12,333 bases of DNA from an uncultured Bacilli bacterium. Lineage in GTDB: Bacteria > Bacillota_I > Bacilli_A > RF39 > UBA660. A model generated the notes under the pieces. The model saw only the letters and a program-made list of their open reading frames with translations. It was not told the DNA's origin and made no database searches. The stretch is from contig CANQMF010000029.1 in assembly GCA_947624915.1 (NCBI GenBank), positions 1-12,333 of the forward strand, read 5' to 3'. Made by a program: the position numbers and the translations under genes. Positions 1-6,773 of this stretch are shown here, in pieces (the stretch's first letter is position 1; every line of letters begins with the position of its first letter).

Positions 1-726
1 GATGAGGGTAGTGAGTTGCATTATATGGAAGGATGTACTGCTCCTACTTATTCGGCTGATTCGTTACATGCAGCTGTCGTGGAAATATATGTAAAGAAAG
101 GTGCTAAATGCCGTTATACTACAATTCAAAATTGGTCGAATAATTTATATAATTTAGTTACTAAGAGGGCTATTGTAGAAGATGGAGGCTTGATGGAGTG
201 GATAGATGGTAACATAGGATCACGTGTTAATATGAAATATCCATCTTGCATTTTGAATGGGGAAGGGGCCAAAGGTAGATGTATATCTATTGCAGTTGCT
301 ACTACTTCTCAAATACAAGATACAGGTGCTAAGATGATTCATTTGGCCCCTTTTACTACAAGTGAGATAATAAGTAAGTCTATAGCTGCTAATGGGGGTG
401 AAGCTGATTATCGTGGAACTGTGCGCATTAGTAAAAAAGCATTTAATTCAAGAGCTGTGGTAAAATGTGATACTATCATTTTAGATGAGATGTCCAAAAG
501 TGATACTATTCCTAAAAATATTGTTGAAAATAGTACCTCTAACTTAAATCACGAAGCAACTGTTTCAAAGATAAGCAAAGAAAAACTGTTTTATTTAATG
601 AGTCGTGGTATTAGTGAGGAACGGGCTAAAGAATTAATTATCATGGGTTTTATTGATCGATTCCGTGAAGAATTACCAATGGAATATGCCGTTGAATTAA
701 ATTCATTACTAAAAAATTATTTTTAA
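1..726 (+). CDS. sufB: SufB, Fe-S cluster assembly scaffold subunit (3' part only)
   Basis: This is the C-terminal 241 residues of SufB; the reading frame is open from base 1, so the start lies upstream of the window. SufB is the core subunit of the cytoplasmic SufBC(D) complex that builds Fe-S clusters from sulfur delivered by SufS/SufU or SufE. The family signature EGCTAPTY is seen at visible residues 10-17, with its cysteine (12) matching the sulfur-accepting Cys254 of E. coli SufB. Further on, the cysteine of VKCDT (156) is followed 28 and 29 residues later by HE (184-185), exactly the spacing of E. coli Cys405/His433/Glu434, the cluster-building residues. The tail [13 protein letters not shown] is typical of Firmicute SufB. 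Full-length homologues have about 465 residues, so roughly half is visible. It is the last gene of its operon, probably sufCDSUB, because a terminator overlaps its stop codon. Identification is very secure. Confidence 0.97.
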   Translation, partial: DEGSELHYMEGCTAPTYSADSLHAAVVEIYVKKGAKCRYTTIQNWSNNLYNLVTKRAIVEDGGLMEWIDGNIGSRVNMKYPSCILNGEGAKGRCISIAVATTSQIQDTGAKMIHLAPFTTSEIISKSIAANGGEADYRGTVRISKKAFNSRAVVKCDTIILDEMSKSDTIPKNIVENSTSNLNHEATVSKISKEKLFYLMSRGISEERAKELIIMGFIDRFREELPMEYAVELNSLLKNYF

Positions 727-747
727 CAGTCAAAAGACTGTTTTTTT
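725..747 (+). terminator. Rho-independent terminator after sufB
   Basis: The arms AACAGTC (725-731) and GACTGTT (736-742) enclose an AAAA loop, and the T-run extends to 747. The left arm begins inside the sufB stop codon. This closes the suf transcript and separates it from ssb. Confidence 0.9.
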
Positions 748-833
748 ATGTTGTTTTGGTTAAATATTAAAAAATAACCAGATATATTCAATAAATTTAT
801 AACCCACATCATTTTATTTTAAATTTTTGTTTT

Positions 834-862
834 TTTACAATACAACATTTATGTGTTAAGAT
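834..862 (+). promoter_or_regulatory. ssb promoter (extended -10)
   Basis: TTTACA (834-839), a 17-base spacer and TAAGAT (857-862), preceded by TG at 854-855, make a good sigma-A-type promoter. Transcription should start near 869, only about two bases before the AAGGAGG ribosome site at 871-877. The start point is predicted, not measured. Confidence 0.72.
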
Positions 863-882
863 TGGAGCGAAAGGAGGGAAAT

Positions 883-1215
883 ATGTTAAATCAAGCAATT
901 CTAGTCGGTCGTATTGTGTATGAGCCAGAGCTAAGAGAGACAGAAAATGGTAATAAAATTGCTAATGTTACACTAGCTGTTCCACGTTCATTTAAAAATG
1001 CTAATGGCGAATATGAAACGGATTTTATTTCTTGTGTTTTATGGAAGGGAGTAGCTGAAAACACAGTAGAATACTGCCGCAAAGGAGATTTAGTTGGGGT
1101 TAAGGGTCGAATTCAAACACGTGTTGCTGAATTAGAAGATAATCAAAAGAAACAATTTGTTGAGGTTGTTGCAGAAAAGGTTACCTTTTTGTCTAGTAAA
1201 CCGAAAACAGAATAG
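883..1215 (+). CDS. ssb: Single-stranded DNA-binding protein, short form without C-terminal tail
   Basis: This 110-residue OB-fold protein coats single-stranded DNA during replication, repair or recombination. The start ATG at 883 is chosen because AAGGAGG (871-877) lies six bases before it and the protein then opens with the SSB signature MLNQAILVGRI. An in-frame GTG at 853 would lie inside the -10 region. Other family marks are NVTLAVPRSF (residues 26-35), DFISCVLWKGVAENTVEYC and the GDLVGVKGRIQTR strand. The protein stops right after the OB fold, at SSKPKTE. It has none of the flexible linker or acidic DDDIPF-like tip through which replicative SSBs recruit partners. In length and architecture it resembles B. 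subtilis SsbB (113 aa) more than SsbA (172 aa). It is not flanked by rpsF and rpsR, the usual site of the main Firmicute ssb, so it may be a second copy. That role is inferred. Confidence 0.93.
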   Translation: MLNQAILVGRIVYEPELRETENGNKIANVTLAVPRSFKNANGEYETDFISCVLWKGVAENTVEYCRKGDLVGVKGRIQTRVAELEDNQKKQFVEVVAEKVTFLSSKPKTE

Positions 1216-1226
1216 CTTTTATTTTT

Positions 1227-1249
1227 TGTCATTTTATGATAAAATGACA
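1227..1249. promoter_or_regulatory. Perfect 23-bp palindrome over the pdp promoter, candidate operator
   Basis: Arms TGTCATTTTAT (1227-1237) and its exact complement (1239-1249) meet at a single central G (1238). The palindrome contains the extended -10 element of pdp, TG-A-TAAAAT (1237-1245); the matching -35 region is weak. No T-run follows on either strand, so a terminator is unlikely. The position is that of a classic repressor site for a dimeric regulator, but no regulator gene is in the window. Confidence 0.6.
1237..1245 (+). promoter_or_regulatory. pdp promoter, extended -10 element
   Basis: TG (1237-1238) stands one base before TAAAAT (1240-1245). The -35 region near 1217-1222 is only T-rich. 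The start would fall near 1252, at the GGTGAT ribosome site (1252-1257), giving a leader of about nine bases. Readthrough from ssb is also possible, since no terminator separates the genes. Confidence 0.45.
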
Positions 1250-1260
1250 CTGGTGATATA

Positions 1261-2535
1261 ATGACTATCGTAGATATAATAGAAAAGAAAAAGAATAAAG
1301 AAGAACTTACGCATGAAGAAATAGCTTTTTTTATTAATGGTATGTTGAATGGTGAGATTGCTGATTATCAGATAAGTTCTTTGCTAATGGCTATTGTTTT
1401 GAATGGTATGACAACAGAAGAAACTACTTATTTAACAGAAGAGATGTTAAATAGTGGGGAACAAACTGATTTAAGTGGAATTAAAGGAATTGTTGTTGAT
1501 AAACACTCAACGGGTGGTGTGGGTGATAAGGTTACCATTATTTTAGCACCATTACTTGCAGCTTTAGATGTTAAAATAGCTAAGATGAGTGGGCGTGGAC
1601 TTGGCCATACAGGGGGAACGATAGATAAATTAGAGGCTATTACTGGATATCAGGTTAAATTAAGCGAGGATGAGTTCATTAAACAAGTTAATGACATTGG
1701 TATTTCAATCATTGGTCAGTCGGATAATTTTGTTCCTGCTGATAAAAAACTTTATGCTTTAAGGGATGTTACTGGTACAGTTGATTCTATCCCACTAATT
1801 GCGTCTTCAATTATGTCCAAAAAATTAGCTAGTGGAGCCCATATGATTTTTATCGATGTTAAAGTAGGAAATGGGGCCCTAATGAAAACACTTGATGAGG
1901 CACGCAAGCTTTCTAAACTGATGATCCATATTGGTAAGCATTTTGGTAGAGAGGTTATTTGCATATTGACTGATATGAGCGAGCCATTAGGTTATGCAAT
2001 TGGTAATTCTTTAGAAATAAAAGAAGCTATTGCCACTCTACAAGGATATGGTCCGACAGATGTAATGGAATTGATTATTTGTGTAGCAGCGGTAATTATT
2101 CATAAGGTTAGGGGTATTGAATTAGATGAGGCACGCAATTTATGTTTAAAAGCACTTAACAATGGAAATGCTTATCGAAAGTTTGAGGAACTAATTAAAG
2201 CTCAGCATGGCGATCTTAATAAAATTGAAGTATCTGAACGTGTCTTTTCCGTACGTTCTCCTAAATCAGGTTATATCACTAAAATTGATGCTCAGGGTTT
2301 AGGCGAAATAGCACGTATGATTGGTGCTGGAAGATTAAAGAAAAATGAACCGGTAGATTCGACGGTTGGCCTTGTTTTAACTCATAAAATTGGCGATTAC
2401 GTAGAGCAAAGTGATGAGTTAGTAAAAGTGTATTTACATAATAAAGATATTCATTTAAATGATATTTTGAATTGCTTTGAGTTTGACACGAAAAAACCTG
2501 ATAAAATTCCATTAATTTATGAGATTATCGAGTAA
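1261..2535 (+). CDS. pdp: Pyrimidine-nucleoside phosphorylase
   Basis: This 424-residue cytoplasmic enzyme splits uridine, deoxyuridine or thymidine with phosphate into the free base and (deoxy)ribose-1-phosphate, a step of pyrimidine salvage. It matches the nucleoside phosphorylase-II family over its length. The phosphate-binding segment KHSTGGVGDK is at 81-90, AKMSGRGLGHTGGT at 107-120, and the base-contacting LYALRDVTGTVDS and IASSIMSKK segments (Arg168, Ser183, Lys187) follow. The C-terminal domain starts near 335 with the usual GAGR-type segment at 345-348. Bacillus Pdp is about 433 aa, so the length is normal. The loop DVKVGNGALMK differs slightly from the common VKTGAGAFMK but keeps its glycines. 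The ATG at 1261 aligns with family N-termini (MTIVDIIEKK). A weak ribosome site, GGTGAT, sits four bases before it. Exact substrate range (Pdp versus thymidine-specific DeoA) cannot be fixed from sequence alone; a Firmicute context favours Pdp. Its promoter carries a perfect palindrome, suggesting specific repression. Confidence 0.95.
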   Translation: MTIVDIIEKKKNKEELTHEEIAFFINGMLNGEIADYQISSLLMAIVLNGMTTEETTYLTEEMLNSGEQTDLSGIKGIVVDKHSTGGVGDKVTIILAPLLAALDVKIAKMSGRGLGHTGGTIDKLEAITGYQVKLSEDEFIKQVNDIGISIIGQSDNFVPADKKLYALRDVTGTVDSIPLIASSIMSKKLASGAHMIFIDVKVGNGALMKTLDEARKLSKLMIHIGKHFGREVICILTDMSEPLGYAIGNSLEIKEAIATLQGYGPTDVMELIICVAAVIIHKVRGIELDEARNLCLKALNNGNAYRKFEELIKAQHGDLNKIEVSERVFSVRSPKSGYITKIDAQGLGEIARMIGAGRLKKNEPVDSTVGLVLTHKIGDYVEQSDELVKVYLHNKDIHLNDILNCFEFDTKKPDKIPLIYEIIE

Positions 2536-2566
2536 TGTCAAGTTTTGTCAATTTTTTGTATATCTA

Positions 2567-2595
2567 TTGCACACAATTTCAAAAAGGGATATTAT
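2567..2595 (+). promoter_or_regulatory. rpoZ promoter
   Basis: TTGCAC (2567-2572), 17 bases, then TATTAT (2590-2595) form a near-consensus promoter without a TG extension. Transcription would begin about 2602, at the first base of the AAGGAGAG ribosome site (2602-2609), leaving a leader of about 15 bases. Confidence 0.65.
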
Positions 2596-2616
2596 CATAT
2601 TAAGGAGAGTGATAAT

Positions 2617-2817
2617 ATGATTTATCCATCAATTGATAAATTGTTAACCCAAGTTGGTTCTAAATATTTATTAGTTAACTTGGTTTCAAAACGTGCAAAA
2701 GAAATGCGAGAAAAAGAATATTATCAAATGAAGGAAAATGAATATGTTTCTTCTAAAGAGATTGGAAAGTCTTTAGAAGAAATTGCCAAAGGTTTAGTTC
2801 ACATTGTTGAAAAGTAG
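2617..2817 (+). CDS. rpoZ: RNA polymerase omega subunit
   Basis: This is a 66-residue omega subunit, which binds the beta-prime subunit and helps RNA polymerase assembly. The N-terminal segment MIYPSIDKLLTQVGSKYLLVNLVSKRAKEM carries the family pattern: PSID, then a serine and YLLV, then the basic K-R-A-K helix. The C-terminal helix SLEEIAKGLVHIVEK is the usual second helix. The start at 2617 is preceded by AAGGAGAG (2602-2609). An upstream in-frame ATG at 2545 would overlap the promoter and add 24 residues foreign to the family. Firmicute omega is about 65-70 aa, so the length is normal. Usually rpoZ follows gmk (guanylate kinase), but here it has its own promoter and is followed by a YihY gene whose ribosome site overlaps its stop codon. 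Confidence 0.93.
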   Translation: MIYPSIDKLLTQVGSKYLLVNLVSKRAKEMREKEYYQMKENEYVSSKEIGKSLEEIAKGLVHIVEK

Positions 2818-2826
2818 GAGAGCTTT

Positions 2827-3642
2827 GTGAAAAGATTTAAAAAATGGCTTTATGAGGTTTTAAGTCTACTCAAAAATCCAACTGTTAGGATATTACCCGG
2901 TCAAATAGCTTTTTTCTTGATACTATCAATTTTTCCATTACTTATGATGATTGGTTGTGTAGCATCACTTTTTGATATATCAATTGCTACTTTAATTGAT
3001 ACTTTGGAAAAATCATTACCCAAAGAATTGGCTGAAGTACTGGTTGGATATATAAGTGGTAAGTCATTTGATACATCTATTGGAATATCGATGTTAATGG
3101 GGTTTATTCTTGCTAGTAATGGATCGCACGCTATTATCTTAGCTTCAAATGCTTTATATGAATTCCCTGAGGATGATTTTGTAAAAAGACGAGTAAAGGC
3201 GGTTTTCTTAATTGCTATTTTAGTGGTTCTTTTTGCTTTCATTATTGTGGTTTTGGCTTATGGTAATGTCATTGCTAAATTTATTATTGATCTTTTTGAT
3301 TTGTCTAGTTTGGCTACGTCTGTTTATACTGCTTTTAGTATTTTAAAGTGGCCTGTGGCAATGTTCTTTATTTATTGGACCATTAAGCTCGTTTATGTTA
3401 TTGCTCCTGATTGGCAAATACTTAGTAAAAACACTACTAAGGGAGCATTATTTGCTACCACTGGTTGGATTATTGCAACGGCTGTTTTCTCGTATTATGT
3501 ATCTCATTTTGCCAATTATGATATTTTCTATGGTAGTTTATCAAGTATTGTTATTTTGATGATTTGGGTGTATGTTATATCATATATCTTAGTTTTAGGA
3601 ATAGCTATTAATGTGAAGGAATATCGCGATAAAGAGGAATAG
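2827..3642 (+). CDS. YihY/BrkB-type integral membrane protein
   Basis: This 271-residue inner-membrane protein belongs to the YihY (formerly 'ribonuclease BN', BrkB virulence factor) family, whose molecular function is unknown. About six hydrophobic segments can be read: residues 25-48, 85-110, 125-148, 164-193, 206-228 and 235-262. Family marks include PGQIAFFLILSIFPLL in the first segment, the small-residue-rich ASNGSHAIILASNALY in the second, IAPDW (192-196), and FYGSLSSIVILMIWVYV in the last. The N-terminus is basic and the C-terminus (KEYRDKEE) charged, consistent with cytoplasmic ends. Translation starts at GTG 2827, with AGGAGAG (2816-2822) overlapping the rpoZ stop, so the two genes are co-transcribed and probably translationally linked. 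A terminator overlaps the end of the gene. The family call is strong; no function is claimed. Confidence 0.92.
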   Translation: MKRFKKWLYEVLSLLKNPTVRILPGQIAFFLILSIFPLLMMIGCVASLFDISIATLIDTLEKSLPKELAEVLVGYISGKSFDTSIGISMLMGFILASNGSHAIILASNALYEFPEDDFVKRRVKAVFLIAILVVLFAFIIVVLAYGNVIAKFIIDLFDLSSLATSVYTAFSILKWPVAMFFIYWTIKLVYVIAPDWQILSKNTTKGALFATTGWIIATAVFSYYVSHFANYDIFYGSLSSIVILMIWVYVISYILVLGIAINVKEYRDKEE

Positions 3643-3660
3643 GACTATTCCTCTTTGTTT
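3631..3660 (+). terminator. Rho-independent terminator overlapping the end of the YihY gene
   Basis: Arms AAAGAGGAATAG (3631-3642) and CTATTCCTCTTT (3645-3656) pair perfectly around a GA centre, in practice an 11-bp stem with a four-base loop, followed by GTTT. The left arm is coding sequence including the TAG stop. It ends the rpoZ-yihY transcript. Confidence 0.85.
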
Positions 3661-3686
3661 ACTTTCAAGTGAAAAAGTGTTATATT
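3658..3686 (+). promoter_or_regulatory. Upstream promoter candidate (P1) for the deoD operon
   Basis: TTTACT (3658-3663), 17 bases, then TATATT (3681-3686) with TG at 3678-3679. It starts within the preceding terminator's T-rich tail and would give a leader of about 120 bases. Confidence 0.5.
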
Positions 3687-3757
3687 ATTTATGAGAGAAT
3701 ACATATGATACTTATTTATATTTTTTTAAAAATTACGTACTTATTGTTTAGCAAGGG

Positions 3758-3763
3758 TATAAT
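3758..3763 (+). promoter_or_regulatory. Downstream promoter candidate (P2) for the deoD operon
   Basis: A consensus TATAAT lies at 3758-3763, without a clear -35 (TTACGT at 3733-3738 would need a 19-base spacer). A start near 3770 would give a leader of about 43 bases ahead of the AAAGGAG ribosome site (3799-3805). Confidence 0.4.
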
Positions 3764-3812
3764 TTGTTAATAATATAAGTGTATGTAGTATTGATTCAAA
3801 AGGAGAGGTAGT

Positions 3813-4520
3813 ATGACACCACACATTAAGGCTGAGGATGGGAGTATTGCTAAAACAGTGATTATGCCTGGCGATCCTCTTAGAGCAAAGTTTATTGCTG
3901 AAAATTATTTAGAAAATGCTAAGTTAGTAAATGAAGTAAGAAATATTTTTGCTTATACTGGAACCTATGAAGGACAGCCTATTACAGTAATGGCATCAGG
4001 CATGGGGATGCCTAGTATTGGTATTTATGCGTATGAGTTATATAAGTTTTATGATGTTGATAATATTATTCGGATCGGTTCCGCCGGTGCTTATAGTGAA
4101 GAGTTAAAATTATATGATGTTATGCTTGCTTTAGATGCTTATTCAGAATCTAGTTTTGCTTATGTGCAAAGTGGGGAAGAAGCAAATATTTTATCCAGTA
4201 GTTCAAGACTTAATGAAATGATTAAAGAAGGTGCTAAGGCGTTAAATCAAAAATTAGTGACAGGACGCTTACATAGTAGTGATGTTTTCTATAAAGTGCA
4301 CGATAATTTTCAAGAGTTACACGATAAGTATGGATGTTTAGCTTGTGAAATGGAATCCTTTGCTTTATTTAATACCGCCAAGATTCTAAATAAAGAGGCT
4401 GCTTGTTTAGTTACTATTTCTGATCATTTTATTACAGGTGAAAAAGTCACTAGTGAAGAACGCGAAACATCTTTTGATGGGATGATTAAGTTAGCACTAT
4501 TTGTAGCTAGTAGATTGTAG
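3813..4520 (+). CDS. deoD: Purine-nucleoside phosphorylase, DeoD type
   Basis: This 235-residue, normally hexameric cytoplasmic enzyme converts purine (deoxy)nucleosides and phosphate to base plus (deoxy)ribose-1-phosphate. It fits the bacterial trimer-of-dimers class almost residue for residue. His4 comes from the neighbouring subunit (MTPHIKAEDG), with PGDPLRAKF at 19-27 (Gly20, Arg24), Arg43, the ASGMGMPS loop at 61-68, and Arg87/Ser90 in IIRIGSAG. CEMES (178-182) binds the ribose, and catalytic Asp204 and Arg217 fall at the same numbers as in E. coli DeoD. The start has a strong AAAGGAG site eight bases upstream. It heads an operon: add begins eight bases after its stop. Together the two can process adenosine to inosine and then hypoxanthine, and the pathway complements pdp 1.3 kb upstream. 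Confidence 0.97.
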   Translation: MTPHIKAEDGSIAKTVIMPGDPLRAKFIAENYLENAKLVNEVRNIFAYTGTYEGQPITVMASGMGMPSIGIYAYELYKFYDVDNIIRIGSAGAYSEELKLYDVMLALDAYSESSFAYVQSGEEANILSSSSRLNEMIKEGAKALNQKLVTGRLHSSDVFYKVHDNFQELHDKYGCLACEMESFALFNTAKILNKEAACLVTISDHFITGEKVTSEERETSFDGMIKLALFVASRL

Positions 4521-4527
4521 GTGTCGT

Positions 4528-5487
4528 ATGAATTATAAAAAAATGAAGAAAGTTGAATTACATGTTCATTTGGATGGTAGTGTTAGAGTTCCAACGCTAG
4601 CTGAACTTGCTGGTATAACTATTGAAGAAGCTAATGCTAAAGCCGTTGCACCATTAAAATGTCATAATCTAGCTGATTATCTAACAAGGTTTGAATTACC
4701 GATATCGGTTATGCAAACGAAAGAAAACTTAATTCGCATTGCTAGTGAACTAGCGATGGACTTAAAAGATGAAAACGTTATTTATGCGGAAATTCGTTTT
4801 GCGCCTTATCAACATACAAGGATCCTAACACTAAAAGAGGTGGTTGATGCCGTTTTAGAAGGTTTGTCTAAAGTTGATCTTAAAACCAACTTAATTTTAT
4901 CGATGATGCGAAACGATCCTTTAGAAAAAAATAAACAAATTATAGATTTAGCTAAAGAGTATGAAGATAACGGTGTAGTTGGCGTCGACTTGGCTGGTGA
5001 TGAAGCAACCTATAAGACATCATTCTTTGAAGACTTATTTGCTTATGCGAAAGAAAAGGGTGTTAAATACACGATTCACGCAGGTGAAGCTGATGGTGAG
5101 GTGAGTGTGGCCGATGCCCTACGCTTTGGTACTAAAAGAATTGGACATGGTATTAGAATTATTTCTTCACCTCAGTTAATGGAATATGCTAAGGAAAATG
5201 ATATTTTACTTGAGATATGTCCTACAAGTAATGTTCAAACCAATGTGGTAAGTGAGATTAAGGAGCATCCTATTAATCGGCTTGTTCATTCAGGGATTAA
5301 AGTATGCATTAATACTGATAATAGAACGGTTTCTAATACGACTTTAAGTGATGAATATGCCCGTTTAAATCGAGCTTTTGATTATACGGAAAAAGACTTT
5401 ATGACTTTTAATATCAATGCTATTAATGCAACTTCACTTACTGATGAAGAAAAGACAAGTTTAATAAATGATTTAAAAAGCAATTAG
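4528..5487 (+). CDS. add: Adenosine deaminase
   Basis: This 319-residue zinc enzyme of the amidohydrolase TIM-barrel family deaminates adenosine and deoxyadenosine to (deoxy)inosine. The zinc and substrate residues are visible in order: HVHLDG with His12 and His14, HAGE (184-187) with the zinc His184 and catalytic Glu187, RIGHG with His207, CPTSN (221-225), and Asp264 as the last zinc ligand. The residue after it is Asn265 (TDN), where E. coli and mouse enzymes have a second aspartate (TDD). The segment NTDNRTVSNTTL looks intact, and I recall this form in other Firmicute Add proteins, so it is probably a clade variant and not damage. The ATG at 4528 is seven bases after the deoD stop; its weak ribosome site TAGGTG overlaps that stop, implying coupling. 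Adenine deaminase or an Add-like relative is possible, but the close match to Add and the deoD context favour adenosine. Confidence 0.94.
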   Translation: MNYKKMKKVELHVHLDGSVRVPTLAELAGITIEEANAKAVAPLKCHNLADYLTRFELPISVMQTKENLIRIASELAMDLKDENVIYAEIRFAPYQHTRILTLKEVVDAVLEGLSKVDLKTNLILSMMRNDPLEKNKQIIDLAKEYEDNGVVGVDLAGDEATYKTSFFEDLFAYAKEKGVKYTIHAGEADGEVSVADALRFGTKRIGHGIRIISSPQLMEYAKENDILLEICPTSNVQTNVVSEIKEHPINRLVHSGIKVCINTDNRTVSNTTLSDEYARLNRAFDYTEKDFMTFNINAINATSLTDEEKTSLINDLKSN

Positions 5488-5501
5488 AAAATAGGTGATC
5501 T

Positions 5502-6773
5502 ATGGAATACACTAAATTAGAAAAAGACCATTATAATTTGCATATTATTCAAACCGATCGTTTTAAGACGATCAATGTTAAAGTTAATTTGAAAAGAAAA
5601 TTAATTAAAGAGGAGATTACTAAAAGGAATATGTTGGTCAATGCTTTGATGGAGTCAACTGAGCATTATCCAACTAAAAGACTGTTAGAAACACGTACAG
5701 AGGAATTGTATGAATTATCATATCGTGGTGTTAATTATGCTAGCGGTAATTTTGCCGTATTGTGTTTTGAAATGCAGTTTTTAAATCCTAAATATACGGA
5801 AGCGAAGATGTATGATGAATCCTTTGCCTTTTTAGATGAATTAATTTTTCACCCTTTAGTTGTTAAAGATGCGTTTGCTGAAGAAAATTATGATATGGCA
5901 TATAATGTCATGAAGGATTACTTAGCTACCTTGAAGGAAAATACTAGAGTATATAGTCAAATTAGAATGTTAGAAGAAATGGATGATTCCTTAATATCAT
6001 ATCGACCTTCAGGTTATGTTGAAGATTTGAAAAAATTAAACAGTCGCCTTTTATATGAATATTATTTAGATGTTATTAAAAATGATGTTGTAGATATCTT
6101 TATAATTGGTGATGTTGATATCCATCATATGGAACTTATGGTGGATAAATACTTACCTTTCATAACCAATAAAAAAACAAGAGATAGTCACTATTTTGAA
6201 CATAAATACATTAGTGATGAGATTAAGTTTACAACGGAAAGAGTAACCAAAGAACAAAGTACTTTAGTTTTAGGGTTTAAAATTGAACCACTTACTGATT
6301 TTGAAAAGCGTTATGTTTCCAATATATACAATTATATTTTAGGTGGTAGTACTGAGTCTAATTTGTTTCGTGTTGTACGCGAAGAACATTCTCTTTGTTA
6401 CTACATAACATCTTCAGTGCAATCGCTTTTAAGTATTGGTGTTATTAAAGCCGGAATTAATGCGAATGATTATGAGGAAACGTTGAGTTTGATTAATCAA
6501 GAGTTAAATAAGATGAAGAATGGTGAATTTGATGACACTAAATTGGCTAATGCTAAAATTACATATATAAATAGTTTAATAGAATTAGAAGACAGCCCAG
6601 ATAGTATTATATCCTTGTATACTGGTAAAGAATACTTCGGATCTGATGATATTGAAACCAGAAAGAAAATGATTAATAAAGTTACAAAGCAAGATGTTGT
6701 TAATATGACAGATAAAATACATTTAAACATGGTATTTTTACTTGAAGGAAGTGATCCTGATGAACAAGATTGA
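5502..6773 (+). CDS. ymfF: M16 peptidase-like protein YmfF, catalytically inactive partner
   Basis: This 423-residue protein has the M16 (pitrilysin/processing peptidase) fold. It matches the YmfF branch, now often annotated as 'EF-P 5-aminopentanol modification-associated protein'. The HxxEH zinc motif is missing: the matching stretch is RNMLVNALMESTEHYPTKRL (residues 42-61), so it should not be a zinc protease itself. Recognisable marks are the ELYELSYRGVNYASGNFAVLCFEMQFLN region (about 67-95) and, in the second half, LGGSTESNLFRVVREEHSLCYYITSS (about 280-305), the substrate-clamp Arg/Tyr segment of M16 proteins. M16 proteins often work as pairs with one inactive subunit, and the active-type YmfH follows immediately with a 14-base overlap. 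The start uses AGGTGAT at 5493-5499, 14 bases after add. No signal peptide is seen, so it is cytoplasmic. Function is inferred from the family; no efp or ymfI gene is present here. Confidence 0.88.
   Translation: MEYTKLEKDHYNLHIIQTDRFKTINVKVNLKRKLIKEEITKRNMLVNALMESTEHYPTKRLLETRTEELYELSYRGVNYASGNFAVLCFEMQFLNPKYTEAKMYDESFAFLDELIFHPLVVKDAFAEENYDMAYNVMKDYLATLKENTRVYSQIRMLEEMDDSLISYRPSGYVEDLKKLNSRLLYEYYLDVIKNDVVDIFIIGDVDIHHMELMVDKYLPFITNKKTRDSHYFEHKYISDEIKFTTERVTKEQSTLVLGFKIEPLTDFEKRYVSNIYNYILGGSTESNLFRVVREEHSLCYYITSSVQSLLSIGVIKAGINANDYEETLSLINQELNKMKNGEFDDTKLANAKITYINSLIELEDSPDSIISLYTGKEYFGSDDIETRKKMINKVTKQDVVNMTDKIHLNMVFLLEGSDPDEQD

Noticed and set aside
757..780. Inverted repeat TGGTTA...TAACCA upstream of the ssb promoter as an operator
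   Set aside because: Only six-base arms with a 12-base AT-only gap, more than 50 bases upstream of the -35; expected by chance in such AT-rich sequence.
1752..1964. Minus-strand open frames inside pdp, ssb, yihY, ymfF and secG
   Set aside because: All lie wholly antisense to well-supported genes, lack ribosome sites, and encode low-complexity or unrecognisable sequence. They are shadows of the coding strand.
2536..2551. Direct repeat TGTCAA x2 with 10-base spacing after pdp, as a regulator site or terminator
   Set aside because: Six-base units only, no hairpin, and the second copy mainly resembles a -35-like TTGTCA without a matching -10.
2545..2817. A 90-aa protein starting at ATG 2545 instead of rpoZ at 2617
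   Set aside because: The extra 24 residues span the rpoZ promoter and lack a ribosome site; the protein from 2617 matches omega from its first residue.
3690..3812. Purine or preQ1 riboswitch before deoD
   Set aside because: No conserved core sequences or convincing paired helices could be read in this AT-rich leader.
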